This document shows positions 8,823 through 17,382 of a DNA stretch of 34,896 nucleotides, piece by piece. The stretch spans positions 7,501 through 42,396 of the forward strand of contig CAMDPZ010000015.1 in assembly GCA_945905765.1 (NCBI GenBank), in the 5' to 3' direction. The translations under genes were made by a program, and so were the position numbers. Every line of letters begins with the position of its first letter. Position 1 is the first letter of the stretch. The DNA comes from Nitrospira lenta. GTDB taxonomy: Bacteria > Nitrospirota > Nitrospiria > Nitrospirales > Nitrospiraceae. Below the pieces are notes generated by a model. That model was not told the DNA's origin. It did no database searches and saw only the letters and a list, made by a program, of their open reading frames with translations.

Positions 8823-8900
8823 GGCGGAAACTAGAGCATCGGTCGCGCAGGATCTAGAGGGAGGGGAGGGAGGCGCGAGGGATAGAGTAGTGACCGAACT
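8823..8900 (-). promoter_or_regulatory. Upstream element copy C
   Basis: Minus strand gttcggtcactactctatccctcgcgcct...gcgcgaccgatgctctagtttccgcc; shares ctatccctcgcgcct exactly with copy B. Lies 184 nt upstream of the desaturase start. Confidence 0.5.
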
Positions 8901-8918
8901 TCATCTGGAAACACCATA

Positions 8919-8949
8919 GCATAGTTTCGCTGGGATAGCGAAGCTATGC
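8919..8949. other. Intergenic hairpin between divergent desaturase and helicase genes
   Basis: GCATAG-t-TTCGCT-gggat-AGCGAA-g-CTATGC: 12 paired bases with one internal mismatch. Confidence 0.55.
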
Positions 8950-9034
8950 GCCTTCCAGGGACGCATCGGGGACGGGCCGCGCAGGCGAGTATTTTCACTT
9001 AAGTTACTCGAGTGGCGCTCTTTTCTTGCGAAAG

Positions 9035-9063
9035 TTGACGCCAGGGGAGGCATGCTGTACGAT
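9035..9063 (+). promoter_or_regulatory. Candidate sigma70-type promoter for the DEAD-box gene
   Basis: TTGACG-17 nt-TACGAT, giving a leader of roughly 160 nt before the GTG at 9231. Confidence 0.5.
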
Positions 9064-9230
9064 GAGTTTTACATCGTAGTCGCAGTAGTCCGGCGGCGCG
9101 GCTGTATACACCATAACGGACTTCGCGATCGCATCGCGACCAGGTCCTATTGGAGTGGATGCCTTCCCGGTTTCTCTCCCCTCGGCTCTCTGATCCCGTC
9201 TTAATGCGATCACACTGAAAGGATAGTGCA

Positions 9231-10484
9231 GTGGATACCTCTGTTCACACGAGTTTTCATACCCTTGGTTTGTCTGAGCCGCTGTTGCGGGATTTGACGG
9301 CGGCGGGTTTACTGGTTCCGACCCCCATTCAAGCGCAAGCCATTCCTCCAGCCCTGGAGGGCCGGGACGTCATTGGTTGCGCGCAAACCGGCACGGGGAA
9401 GACTGCGGCGTTTGTGGTCCCCATGATCGAACGGCTTTCGGCTCTGCCCAAAGGGCACCCGCAGGCGTTGATTCTCGCGCCGACGCGTGAATTGGCGTTG
9501 CAGATTTTCGATTCAATCGAGAAGCTGGGCCGGAGCCACAACATCTCCGCGACGGTCATTGTCGGAGGGAGCGATATGCAGGCGCAGATCAGGGGCTTGC
9601 GCCAACGGCCCGACATCCTGGTCGCCACGCCGGGGCGGTTGTTGGACCATATGTGGAACGGGACGGTCAATATGCTTCCCATCAAGATTCTGGTGCTGGA
9701 TGAAGCCGATCGTATGCTTGATATGGGCTTTGCGCCACAGATCAATCAGATTCTTGACGCCTTGCCGCTGGAGCGGCAGACGTTGCTCTTTTCTGCCACC
9801 CTTCCGACCGATGTGACCCGTTTGGTCCAGGCGAGTCTCAAGGATGCGGTTCGTGTGATGGTGACGCCTCACTCGACGACGGCGGAAGGTGTCACGCAGG
9901 CGGTGCACTATACGTCGTTCCATGAAAAGACGAATCTCTTGGTGTCGTTGCTGGGGGTGGAACGGGGAACGGTGCTCGTGTTCGCGCGAACCAAGAGCCG
10001 GGTCGATCGACTCGGTCAGACGTTAGAGCAGGCTGGTCACCGTGTTGCGGTCATCCATGGAGATCGCACGTTGCCGCAGCGCCTCCGCGCACTCGACGGA
10101 TTTAAGCGCGGGCAAGTGAGAATTCTCGTCGCGACGGACGTCGCAGCTCGCGGAATCGACGTGGCGAATATCGGCCATGTGGTGAATTACGACTTGCCGA
10201 ACTCTCCGGAGGACTATATCCATCGTATCGGACGGACAGCCAGAATGAAGATGACTGGGCGCGCCACCAGCTTTGTGACGGCCGAGGATCATGATCAGCT
10301 GAAAGCGATCGAGACCCTGTTGGGGCATGCGGTGCCGTTGGCAGAGGGAAGTCCTGGCCCCGGTGAGCGTTCCACCTCGAGGGGCGGGGCTGACCGTTCC
10401 AGGGGCGATCGTCAGAGGTGGGGCCGTCCAGGCGAGGACCGACGCCAGCAGCAGTCTGGCCCCGTTGCGCCTGAGGGCGCCTAG
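9231..10484 (+). CDS. rhlE: RhlE-type DEAD-box ATP-dependent RNA helicase
   Basis: AQTGTGKTAAF, PTRELALQ, VLDEADRMLDMGF, LFSATLP, HRIGRTAR motifs; GTG start with aagga RBS. Confidence 0.9.
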   Translation: MDTSVHTSFHTLGLSEPLLRDLTAAGLLVPTPIQAQAIPPALEGRDVIGCAQTGTGKTAAFVVPMIERLSALPKGHPQALILAPTRELALQIFDSIEKLGRSHNISATVIVGGSDMQAQIRGLRQRPDILVATPGRLLDHMWNGTVNMLPIKILVLDEADRMLDMGFAPQINQILDALPLERQTLLFSATLPTDVTRLVQASLKDAVRVMVTPHSTTAEGVTQAVHYTSFHEKTNLLVSLLGVERGTVLVFARTKSRVDRLGQTLEQAGHRVAVIHGDRTLPQRLRALDGFKRGQVRILVATDVAARGIDVANIGHVVNYDLPNSPEDYIHRIGRTARMKMTGRATSFVTAEDHDQLKAIETLLGHAVPLAEGSPGPGERSTSRGGADRSRGDRQRWGRPGEDRRQQQSGPVAPEGA

Positions 10485-10712
10485 GCGTCTCAGCCGAGAG
10501 GGGTGGCAGGGCTCAAATGCCTGCTGCCGACGAGTGAACGTGACTTGCTGGTCTTGGTAGTTGCAGAGGGCCTGGTGCCCTTGCGAGGCGGCTGGTTGTA
10601 TCGCCGCGTGGTTGCCCTCCACGCGGCTGGCTCGGTCTTTTGCCGAACGATTTGTGAGGGCGGCGCCTGGTTGGGCGTGATGCGCGGCGAGGGGCCTGCC
10701 CTCACATCATTC

Positions 10713-10904
10713 CTAGTAGAGCGGTTCTTGCGGGCCCCACTGAAGCCCTGCCAAATCCGGATCTTCTCCTCCCTCGGTGCCCGAGGGGCGATCTGGCTTC
10801 TCGGTCTTGCGTTGTTCTCGCTTCGCGTCTTTATCGCGCCGCTGAATCTGTTTCGCTTTTTCGCGGTCTCGTTTTGCGATGGTTGTTTTTCCTGCTCGTC
10901 CGAT
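10713..10904 (-). CDS. Small, highly charged protein (63 aa) with apparent ATC start
   Basis: (M)GRAGKTTIAKRDREKAKQIQRRDKDAKREQRKTEKPDRPSGTEGGEDPDLAGLQWGPQEPLY*; AGGAGG 5 nt upstream of ATC. No ATG, GTG or TTG between the upstream in-frame stop (10971-10973) and the ATC. Confidence 0.6.
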   Translation of the reverse strand: MGRAGKTTIAKRDREKAKQIQRRDKDAKREQRKTEKPDRPSGTEGGEDPDLAGLQWGPQEPLY

Positions 10905-10970
10905 GGTGCCCTCCTTTGCGTGGCGACCCGTCGTGAGTCGCCCCTCGCATACCGTTAGGTTGTATCCAGA

Positions 10971-11255
10971 CTATGCCGACGGTTCCGTCGCTCCACGGCG
11001 TCTCTTGCCGGCTGGGGCAGGAACATGGTTGGTCGTTTTCGCTTCTCGTTCGGCCGTGCGGGAGCGAGTGCCTTGACCGAATCCTCGGCTGGCCATATTC
11101 GATACTTGTTTGCGGATGTCCTCCATGGAGGTCGTCAGGCTGGTATCAAGAGGAGTGGGGAGGCCAAGCACTTCCCATCGGATCTTTGGCTTCCGTGTCG
11201 CCCGCGCTCGGTTCTTCCTCGTCTTGTCGGCTCGCCACCCAGTGGATAGCTTCAT
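10971..11255 (-). CDS. Hypothetical basic protein (94 aa)
   Basis: ATG at 11255 with AAGGAG RBS; MKLSTGWRADKTRKNRARATRKPKIRWEVLGLPTPLD... with Lys/Arg-rich ends. Confidence 0.5.
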   Translation of the reverse strand: MKLSTGWRADKTRKNRARATRKPKIRWEVLGLPTPLDTSLTTSMEDIRKQVSNMASRGFGQGTRSRTAEREAKTTNHVPAPAGKRRRGATEPSA

Positions 11256-11622
11256 CAGTGCTCCTTTGTAGAACCAGGCATCTCCACCGTAGGGAAACGT
11301 GTGATGGAGATGAGGGGGTCGGATAGAAATGCCGAAATCGCTCCGTCCATCTGTCTGCCAGGCATCCGAGCACAGACTATAATGGAACGTATGAGCCTCA
11401 CGTTCTGAGGGGGCATCGCGCGAAGACAAGCGAGTGAGATGGGGCTGCGCAATGACCTAGTGCTGACTCGTACGATTGAACAGATTACCATGAGGACGAT
11501 CTGTAGTCAAAGCAGGGTATTTAGCTAGGCCTGGAGCATGACAGAGAGGGAGTTCAGGGCAGTTTGTTGAGGGCCGGCGTGAGCGATCAAAGCGAAGGTG
11601 TCGGTAGGTGCCGTGAAACCGA

Positions 11623-13950
11623 CTATTTGATGGCCACGGCTTTGACTTCTTTGAGCGTGGTATAGCCTAGGAGGGTCTTTTGCACTCCGTCCTGCAGGAG
11701 GGTCGTCATGCCGTCCTCAATAGCCGCTTTTACCATCTCTTCTGTGCGGGCCTTCGTTTGAATTAAACGTTTGATTCCGTCTGATCCCAGTAGCAGCTCG
11801 TGGAGCGCCACGCGTCCCTTGAAGCCGGAGCGATTGCAGGTTTCGCATCCTTTTCCGCGGGCCAGGAGGAAGGTTTTGTCCTGCGGGATGCCGAGTTTGT
11901 CCCAATGTTCCGGTCCATAGCCCTGGCGGATTTCTTCATATTCTTCCGGTGTCCCGACATACTGCTCTTTACAGTCTTTGCAGATTCGGCGGGTGAGGCG
12001 CTGGGCCAGGACTCCCAGCATGGCATCGGCAAAGCTAAACGAGTCGCAGCCCATGTCGAGGAGCCGGGTCACGGTTTCCACTGCGCTATTCGTGTGGAGG
12101 GTGCTCATGACGAGGTGGCCGGTCAGCGAGGCTTCGATGCCGATCTCAGCCGTTTCTTTGTCGCGCATTTCACCGACCATGATGACGTCGGGGTCGGCTC
12201 GCAGGAACGCCCGCATGGCCGCGGCAAAGGTGAAGCCGATCTTCGGCTGCACTTGAACCTGGCGGAGTCCGTACTGGGTGATTTCGACCGGATCTTCCGC
12301 TGTCCAGATTTTTAGGTCAGGCGTATTAATGAAGCCGAGGACGGAGTGCAGGGTCGTGGTTTTTCCCGATCCGGTTGGCCCGACGCAGAGAATGATGCCA
12401 TAGGGCCGTGCCGCAATCTCCTTGATCGCGGCGAGATTTCGCGCGGAGAACTCCATTTTGTCGAGTGGCAAGGGCTCACTGGCGGCGAGCAGACGCATGA
12501 CCACGTCCTCGTTAAACCCCGCGGTCGGAATCGTGGCGACGCGCAATTCGATTTCTTTGCTTTCCGACATTTTGAATTTGATCTTGCCGTCCTGCGGTTT
12601 GCGGCGCTCGGCAATGTCGAGGCTGGCCATAATTTTCAGCCGCGAGACGATGGCGCGCCGATAGCTGGGGGGGATCTTCATGTATTCGAAACAGTCGCCG
12701 TCGACCCGGAACCGGACGATGGTTTCGCGTTTTTCCCCGTAGGGCTCGACATGGATATCGGAGGCGCCCTGCCGGTAGGCATCGGCGATGATCTGGTTGG
12801 CCAGCCGCACGATGGCATTGTCGTTTTCGTCGAGCCCGCCTCCGGCATCTTCCGCCGCCTCTTCCTGGGCTTCGTTGGCCAGTTCGCCGAGAATGTCGGA
12901 GACATTTTCGTCCAGCTTTCTGGTGCTGCCGGGATCTCCCTGTCCCGGTCCCTGCCCTGTGGCGGAGGCGAGGAACTGGGCGATGTCGCGACGGAGGCTG
13001 ATCGCAAAGCGAATGGTGAGGCCGGGGAAGGTCCGTTTAATATCGGCCACACGATCGAGGTCGCCCGGGTCATCCGTTAAGATTTCGATGGAGGTGCGGT
13101 CCCGTTTAAGGGGCATCCAGTGGTTTTTTTTAAGGTAGTCGACATTCAGATTTTTCAGGAGTTCAACATCGACGATCGTGCGATCGCTGTATTCGATGTA
13201 GGGACATTTGTAGAACTGGGCGAGCGATTTTCCGATCTCCAGTTTTGGGATTTTATGTTTCTCGATCAGGACGCTGTCGAAGTCGGCGCCGCCCTTCTTG
13301 GCTTCGGCCAGTGCGCTATCCAGGTCCTGTTGAGTGATGCGGTTGTTGGCGAGCAGCAGATCGAATTTGGTCGGGGCTTTTTTCGTGGTCTTGCGGAGAT
13401 TGAAGAGGGCGATGCCGAGGGCCTTTGCGATTTCTGCGACGGATTCTTCGTCTTTTCTGGTGAAGCGCGCGCCGCTCTTTTTGTTGAGCAGTTGGAGGAC
13501 GCCCATCAAATACTTATTCTCTGCCACGATCGGGTAGGCCAGGACCTGCGTCGTTTTGAATCCGGTTCGCTTGTCATAGGAGGTGTCATGGAGGAGGGAG
13601 GGATGGATGCCCTGCAGTTCCGCGAGGTCATAGACGTCGGTAATGTTTACCGGGCGGAGATATTTGGCGCAGAGCCCGGCCAGGCTTTGTTCCGTGATGG
13701 GGAGGCGGATTTCCTCGACGCTGTCGAGGTGCGGCACTCTGGAGAAGATTTCTTTTTTGTCCGAATCGAAGGCGAAGATCGTCAGGTCTTCGGCGTCGAG
13801 GAGACTGAGAATTTCCGTCCGCAGATCGAGGAGGATATGGTCAAGATCGCTGGTCGCCAGGATTTGGTCGGTAATGCGTTTGACATTCTCGGCGAATGCC
13901 ACTTCCTGTTGCAGCCCTTGAAGATTTTGGGCAATGGGCTTGGTTGGCAT
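11623..13950 (-). CDS. GspE/PilB-family secretion ATPase with N-terminal GAF domain
   Basis: Walker A GPTGSGKTTT, Walker B-like RADPDVIMVGEMRD, CKDC...CETC zinc motif, MshEN-like region (LLLANNRITQQDLDSALAEAKK), GAF-like N-terminus (~1-190). Confidence 0.9.
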   Translation of the reverse strand: MPTKPIAQNLQGLQQEVAFAENVKRITDQILATSDLDHILLDLRTEILSLLDAEDLTIFAFDSDKKEIFSRVPHLDSVEEIRLPITEQSLAGLCAKYLRPVNITDVYDLAELQGIHPSLLHDTSYDKRTGFKTTQVLAYPIVAENKYLMGVLQLLNKKSGARFTRKDEESVAEIAKALGIALFNLRKTTKKAPTKFDLLLANNRITQQDLDSALAEAKKGGADFDSVLIEKHKIPKLEIGKSLAQFYKCPYIEYSDRTIVDVELLKNLNVDYLKKNHWMPLKRDRTSIEILTDDPGDLDRVADIKRTFPGLTIRFAISLRRDIAQFLASATGQGPGQGDPGSTRKLDENVSDILGELANEAQEEAAEDAGGGLDENDNAIVRLANQIIADAYRQGASDIHVEPYGEKRETIVRFRVDGDCFEYMKIPPSYRRAIVSRLKIMASLDIAERRKPQDGKIKFKMSESKEIELRVATIPTAGFNEDVVMRLLAASEPLPLDKMEFSARNLAAIKEIAARPYGIILCVGPTGSGKTTTLHSVLGFINTPDLKIWTAEDPVEITQYGLRQVQVQPKIGFTFAAAMRAFLRADPDVIMVGEMRDKETAEIGIEASLTGHLVMSTLHTNSAVETVTRLLDMGCDSFSFADAMLGVLAQRLTRRICKDCKEQYVGTPEEYEEIRQGYGPEHWDKLGIPQDKTFLLARGKGCETCNRSGFKGRVALHELLLGSDGIKRLIQTKARTEEMVKAAIEDGMTTLLQDGVQKTLLGYTTLKEVKAVAIK

Positions 13951-14155
13951 TAGGCGAATTCCTGCAGGTCACACATGCTGGTGATGGCCCGATTCGAGCG
14001 CGTGAACGGGCACAACGTTCGCACCCGCAATAGTTTTGCTGTGAAGGTCAAATGCCAGTCTAGCTGATAGCGAAGGGAAGGCAAGGAAAAGGGAGTTTTA
14101 AGCTTAAGGCTTCCTGCGCAACGGCAGGGAGACGGAATGGAGAGCGATTTGGCTG

Positions 14156-15856
14156 TTAGCTCGCCTGCGTGCGAGTGAGATGGGCTGCGACTTGGGCTGG
14201 CGGCAGCTTGATTTTGACGCCGTCTTTCCTGGTTTTGACCTCCACGACGCCTTCGGCGAGACCCTTGTCTCCAACGACGACTTGGAAGGGGGCTCCCATC
14301 AGGTCCGCATCGTTGAACTTCACGCCAGCCCGTTCATCCCGATCATCCCAGAGCACTTCCAGCCCTGCCGCCTGCAGTTCTGCATAGAGCTGTTCGGTGA
14401 CTTGGGCGGTCTGGGCCGATTGGGTGAGTGGGAGGAGATGCACATGGAAGGGGGCGATCGGGAAGGGCCAGATAATGCCTTTTGCGTCGTGGTTCTGCTC
14501 GATTGCCGAGGCGGCGGTGCGTCCGACGCCGATGCCGTAACAGCCCATGACGGCCAGGCATTCTTTGCCCTGCGCGTCCAGGTAGGAGGCCTTCATGGCT
14601 TCGCTGTACTTGGTGCCGAGCATAAAGACATGCCCGACTTCGATGCCTTTCGTCGATTTCAGCGTTCCATCTTTCCTTGGTGAGGGATCTCCCTCACGGG
14701 CGCTGCGCAGATCGGCAAACTGCTCGACCTGAAAATCGCGCTCCCAATTCGCATCGACATAGTGCGTGTCGAGCTGGTTGCCGCCGACGACGACGTTGCG
14801 CAAGGCTTTGATCGCGTGATCGGCAATGATCCGAATTTGCTTCATTCCGACGGGGCCGGCAAATCCGACCGGTGCGCCGGTGACTTGCTCGACGACGGCG
14901 GGCGTCGCGAGTTCAAGGTTCGTCGCGCGAAGGAACCGTTGGATTTTGATCTCATTGGCCTCATGGTCGCCTCGGACCAAGATTGCGACGGTCTCTTTCC
15001 CTGTCGAATAGAGGAGCGTCTTGACGAGGTGCGTCGGGGAGATGTTCAGAAACTTCGTCACTTCTTCAACGGTCCGGCAGCGCGGCGTCTGCACGGTCTG
15101 CAGGGGACGTTGGGCTTCGGTGCTCACCTCGGTCGGGGGGAGCACTTCCGCTTGCTCGACGTTGGCGGCATAGGTGCCGGTATCGCTATAGACGATGGTG
15201 TTTTCGCCGGTCTCGGCCAGCACCATGAACTCGTGTGAGGAGCTGCCGCCGATCAGGCCTGTATCGGCTTCTACGGCGCGGAACGTGAGACCGCAGCGTG
15301 TGAAGATCCGGTGGTAGGCATCGTACATCTTCTGGTAGCTGACCATGGCGCTTGCGGGGTCCTGGTCGAAGCTGTAGGCATCCTTCATGATGAACTCGCG
15401 GCCACGCATGAGCCCGAAGCGGGGGCGGATTTCGTCGCGAAATTTCGTTTGAATTTGATAGAAGTTCAACGGCATCTGCCGATAGGAGCGGACTTCGCGC
15501 CGGAACAGGTCGGTGATGACTTCTTCGTGGGTCGGCCCCAAACAGAACTCGCGATCGTGGCGATCCTTAAAGCGGATCAATTCCTTGCCGTAGAAATTCC
15601 ATCGGCCTGTTTCCTGCCAGAGCTCTGCGGGGGAGGCGATGGGCATCAGGAGTTCCTGAGCGCCGGCCCGGTTCATCTCCTCACGAATGATCTGTTCGAC
15701 TTTTCGGATGACCCGGAGGCCGAGCGGGAGATAGGTATAGATGCCCGCTGCCACTTTGCGGATCAGCCCGGCCCGAAGCATGAGCTTATGGCTGGCAGTT
15801 TCGGCTTCGCCCGGTTCTTCCCGCAATGTGGGGATTAAGACTTGAGAGGTTCGCAT
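14156..15856 (-). CDS. proS: Prolyl-tRNA synthetase
   Basis: MRTSQVLIPTLREEPGEAETASHKLMLRAGLIRKVAAGIYTYLPLG; FCLGPTHEEVITDLFR; central YbaK-like editing insertion; GCYGIGVGRTAASAIEQ. Confidence 0.97.
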   Translation of the reverse strand: MRTSQVLIPTLREEPGEAETASHKLMLRAGLIRKVAAGIYTYLPLGLRVIRKVEQIIREEMNRAGAQELLMPIASPAELWQETGRWNFYGKELIRFKDRHDREFCLGPTHEEVITDLFRREVRSYRQMPLNFYQIQTKFRDEIRPRFGLMRGREFIMKDAYSFDQDPASAMVSYQKMYDAYHRIFTRCGLTFRAVEADTGLIGGSSSHEFMVLAETGENTIVYSDTGTYAANVEQAEVLPPTEVSTEAQRPLQTVQTPRCRTVEEVTKFLNISPTHLVKTLLYSTGKETVAILVRGDHEANEIKIQRFLRATNLELATPAVVEQVTGAPVGFAGPVGMKQIRIIADHAIKALRNVVVGGNQLDTHYVDANWERDFQVEQFADLRSAREGDPSPRKDGTLKSTKGIEVGHVFMLGTKYSEAMKASYLDAQGKECLAVMGCYGIGVGRTAASAIEQNHDAKGIIWPFPIAPFHVHLLPLTQSAQTAQVTEQLYAELQAAGLEVLWDDRDERAGVKFNDADLMGAPFQVVVGDKGLAEGVVEVKTRKDGVKIKLPPAQVAAHLTRTQAS

Positions 15857-15868
15857 GGTTGTATGAGA

Positions 15869-15951
15869 AAGGTCAGAACGTCATCACGTCCGAACGTCTG
15901 CAACGTCGGTGAGAGAGGATCGGTTGTGCCGATATGACGACGTTCGACCTT
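15869..15951. repeat. Intergenic inverted repeat with ACGTC repetitions
   Basis: Arm AAGGTCAGAACGTCATCA (15869-15886) pairs imperfectly with TGACGACGTTCGACCTT (15935-15951); four ACGTC units at 8-9 nt spacing inside. Confidence 0.5.
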
Positions 15952-15971
15952 CAGACTTTCCGGCTCATGGC

Positions 15972-17357
15972 CTAGTGGGAGAAGATCCGTTCAAGGTCGT
16001 TCCAAAACGCAAAGATCATGACGCCCACTAATAGCACGAGGCCTGCTTGTTGCGCTACTTCTCTCTGGCGCTCACCGAGCGGTTTCCGGAGGATGGCCTC
16101 AATCAGGAAAAACAGCAGATGGCCTCCGTCCAGAATAGGAATGGGGAGCAAATTGAGGACGCCCAGGTTGATGCTCAGGATGGCGATGAGGAAAATTACG
16201 CTGGAGGCCCCTTGCGATGCGGCTTCTCCTGAAATATTGGCGATCGTCAGCGGGCCGCCGATATTCTTGCTGGAGATGTCCCCCACAATCATCTTGTAGA
16301 GGCCGATGGCGGTCAGCTCGGTCCAGCCCCACGTCGCTTTCAATCCGTCATAGAGGGAGAGGAGTGGGGTGCTGGAGCGCATGATCGAGCGGCCCGGTCC
16401 TGAAATGCCGATCTTGCCGACCTCGACCGATTGACCATTGACCGTCGCCTTCTCTATAGAGGGCGTCACGGTGAGCGGCAGGCGCTGTCCTTTGCGCAAG
16501 ACCTCGATGTTCAACGGCTGGCCCGGATGTTCTTTCACGATCCCGGTCAGCTGCGACCAGGCATGGATGGCTTGGCTCTCGATGGAGACCACATGGTCCC
16601 CGGCTTGAAGGCCGGCTTTGGCTGCCGGAGAACCCTGCACGACCGATGTGACCAGCGGCGGGGCTTCCTCGACGCCCAGGTAATAGCTTGGTTCCGGCGT
16701 TGAAGCCTGCGGTCCCGGCGCGGTGGCGGGGGTGACGGTCATCGTTTTGACCTGTCCGTCCCGTTTAACCTCGAGGGCCAGAGCCTGGCCCTTGCTCTTC
16801 GCCACGGCATCGAGCAGTTCGGTCCTGGTCGAAATCTCCTGTCCGTTAACCCGGGTGACGCGATCGCCGATCTGGAGGCCTGCCGTATCGGCCGGTGAGC
16901 CAGGGACCATCGCTTCGATATCGGGAGTCAGGTCCTGGAATGTGGGGACGAAGAGCGGCGCGCCGGTTGCGAGCCATGCGGAGAAAATGACATAGGCCAG
17001 AATGAAGTTAAATCCCGGTCCCGCTGCGACGATCAGGACTTTGCCGCCCAGGCGTTGGTGCGCGAACGATCGCGCGCGATCCGCTTCGGTGGTCGCCTCG
17101 GTCTCGTCTTCGCCGAACAGTTTTACATAGCCGCCGAGCGGAATGGCGGAGAGGAGATATTCGGTTTCTCCCAGTTGGCGGCCGAAAAGCTTCGGGCCGA
17201 AGCCCAGCGAGAACTTGAGGACCTTGACGCCGACCCAGCGAGCGGCCAGGAAATGGCCGAGCTCATGGAAGGCGACGAGCACGCCCAGGACGACCAGGAA
17301 CCACCAGGCTTTCTGCAAGAGCAACCAGAGCGTATCGGGGGACCAGGTGAATGCCAT
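15972..17357 (-). CDS. rseP: RIP metalloprotease (site-2 protease)
   Basis: VAFHELGHFLAARWVGVKV, two PDZ-like domains, NLLPIPILDGGHLLF; ATG at 17357. Confidence 0.95.
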   Translation of the reverse strand: MAFTWSPDTLWLLLQKAWWFLVVLGVLVAFHELGHFLAARWVGVKVLKFSLGFGPKLFGRQLGETEYLLSAIPLGGYVKLFGEDETEATTEADRARSFAHQRLGGKVLIVAAGPGFNFILAYVIFSAWLATGAPLFVPTFQDLTPDIEAMVPGSPADTAGLQIGDRVTRVNGQEISTRTELLDAVAKSKGQALALEVKRDGQVKTMTVTPATAPGPQASTPEPSYYLGVEEAPPLVTSVVQGSPAAKAGLQAGDHVVSIESQAIHAWSQLTGIVKEHPGQPLNIEVLRKGQRLPLTVTPSIEKATVNGQSVEVGKIGISGPGRSIMRSSTPLLSLYDGLKATWGWTELTAIGLYKMIVGDISSKNIGGPLTIANISGEAASQGASSVIFLIAILSINLGVLNLLPIPILDGGHLLFFLIEAILRKPLGERQREVAQQAGLVLLVGVMIFAFWNDLERIFSH

Positions 17358-17382
17358 GAACAAGGTGTATGCTCCTTTAAAA

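Noticed and set aside
10490-10705. Minus-strand ORF of 71 aa (GTG start) following the ATC-start gene; an alternative frame contains YQDQQVTFTRRQQAF, faintly like a zinc-ribbon protein.
   Set aside because: No convincing RBS, low-complexity basic composition, and the zinc-ribbon cysteines are missing. Could be a degraded gene, but not supportable from sequence alone.
12346-13080. Long plus-strand ORFs opposite the GspE gene (244 and 277 aa).
   Set aside because: Antisense shadows of a clearly coding minus-strand gene in high-GC DNA; no domain signatures.
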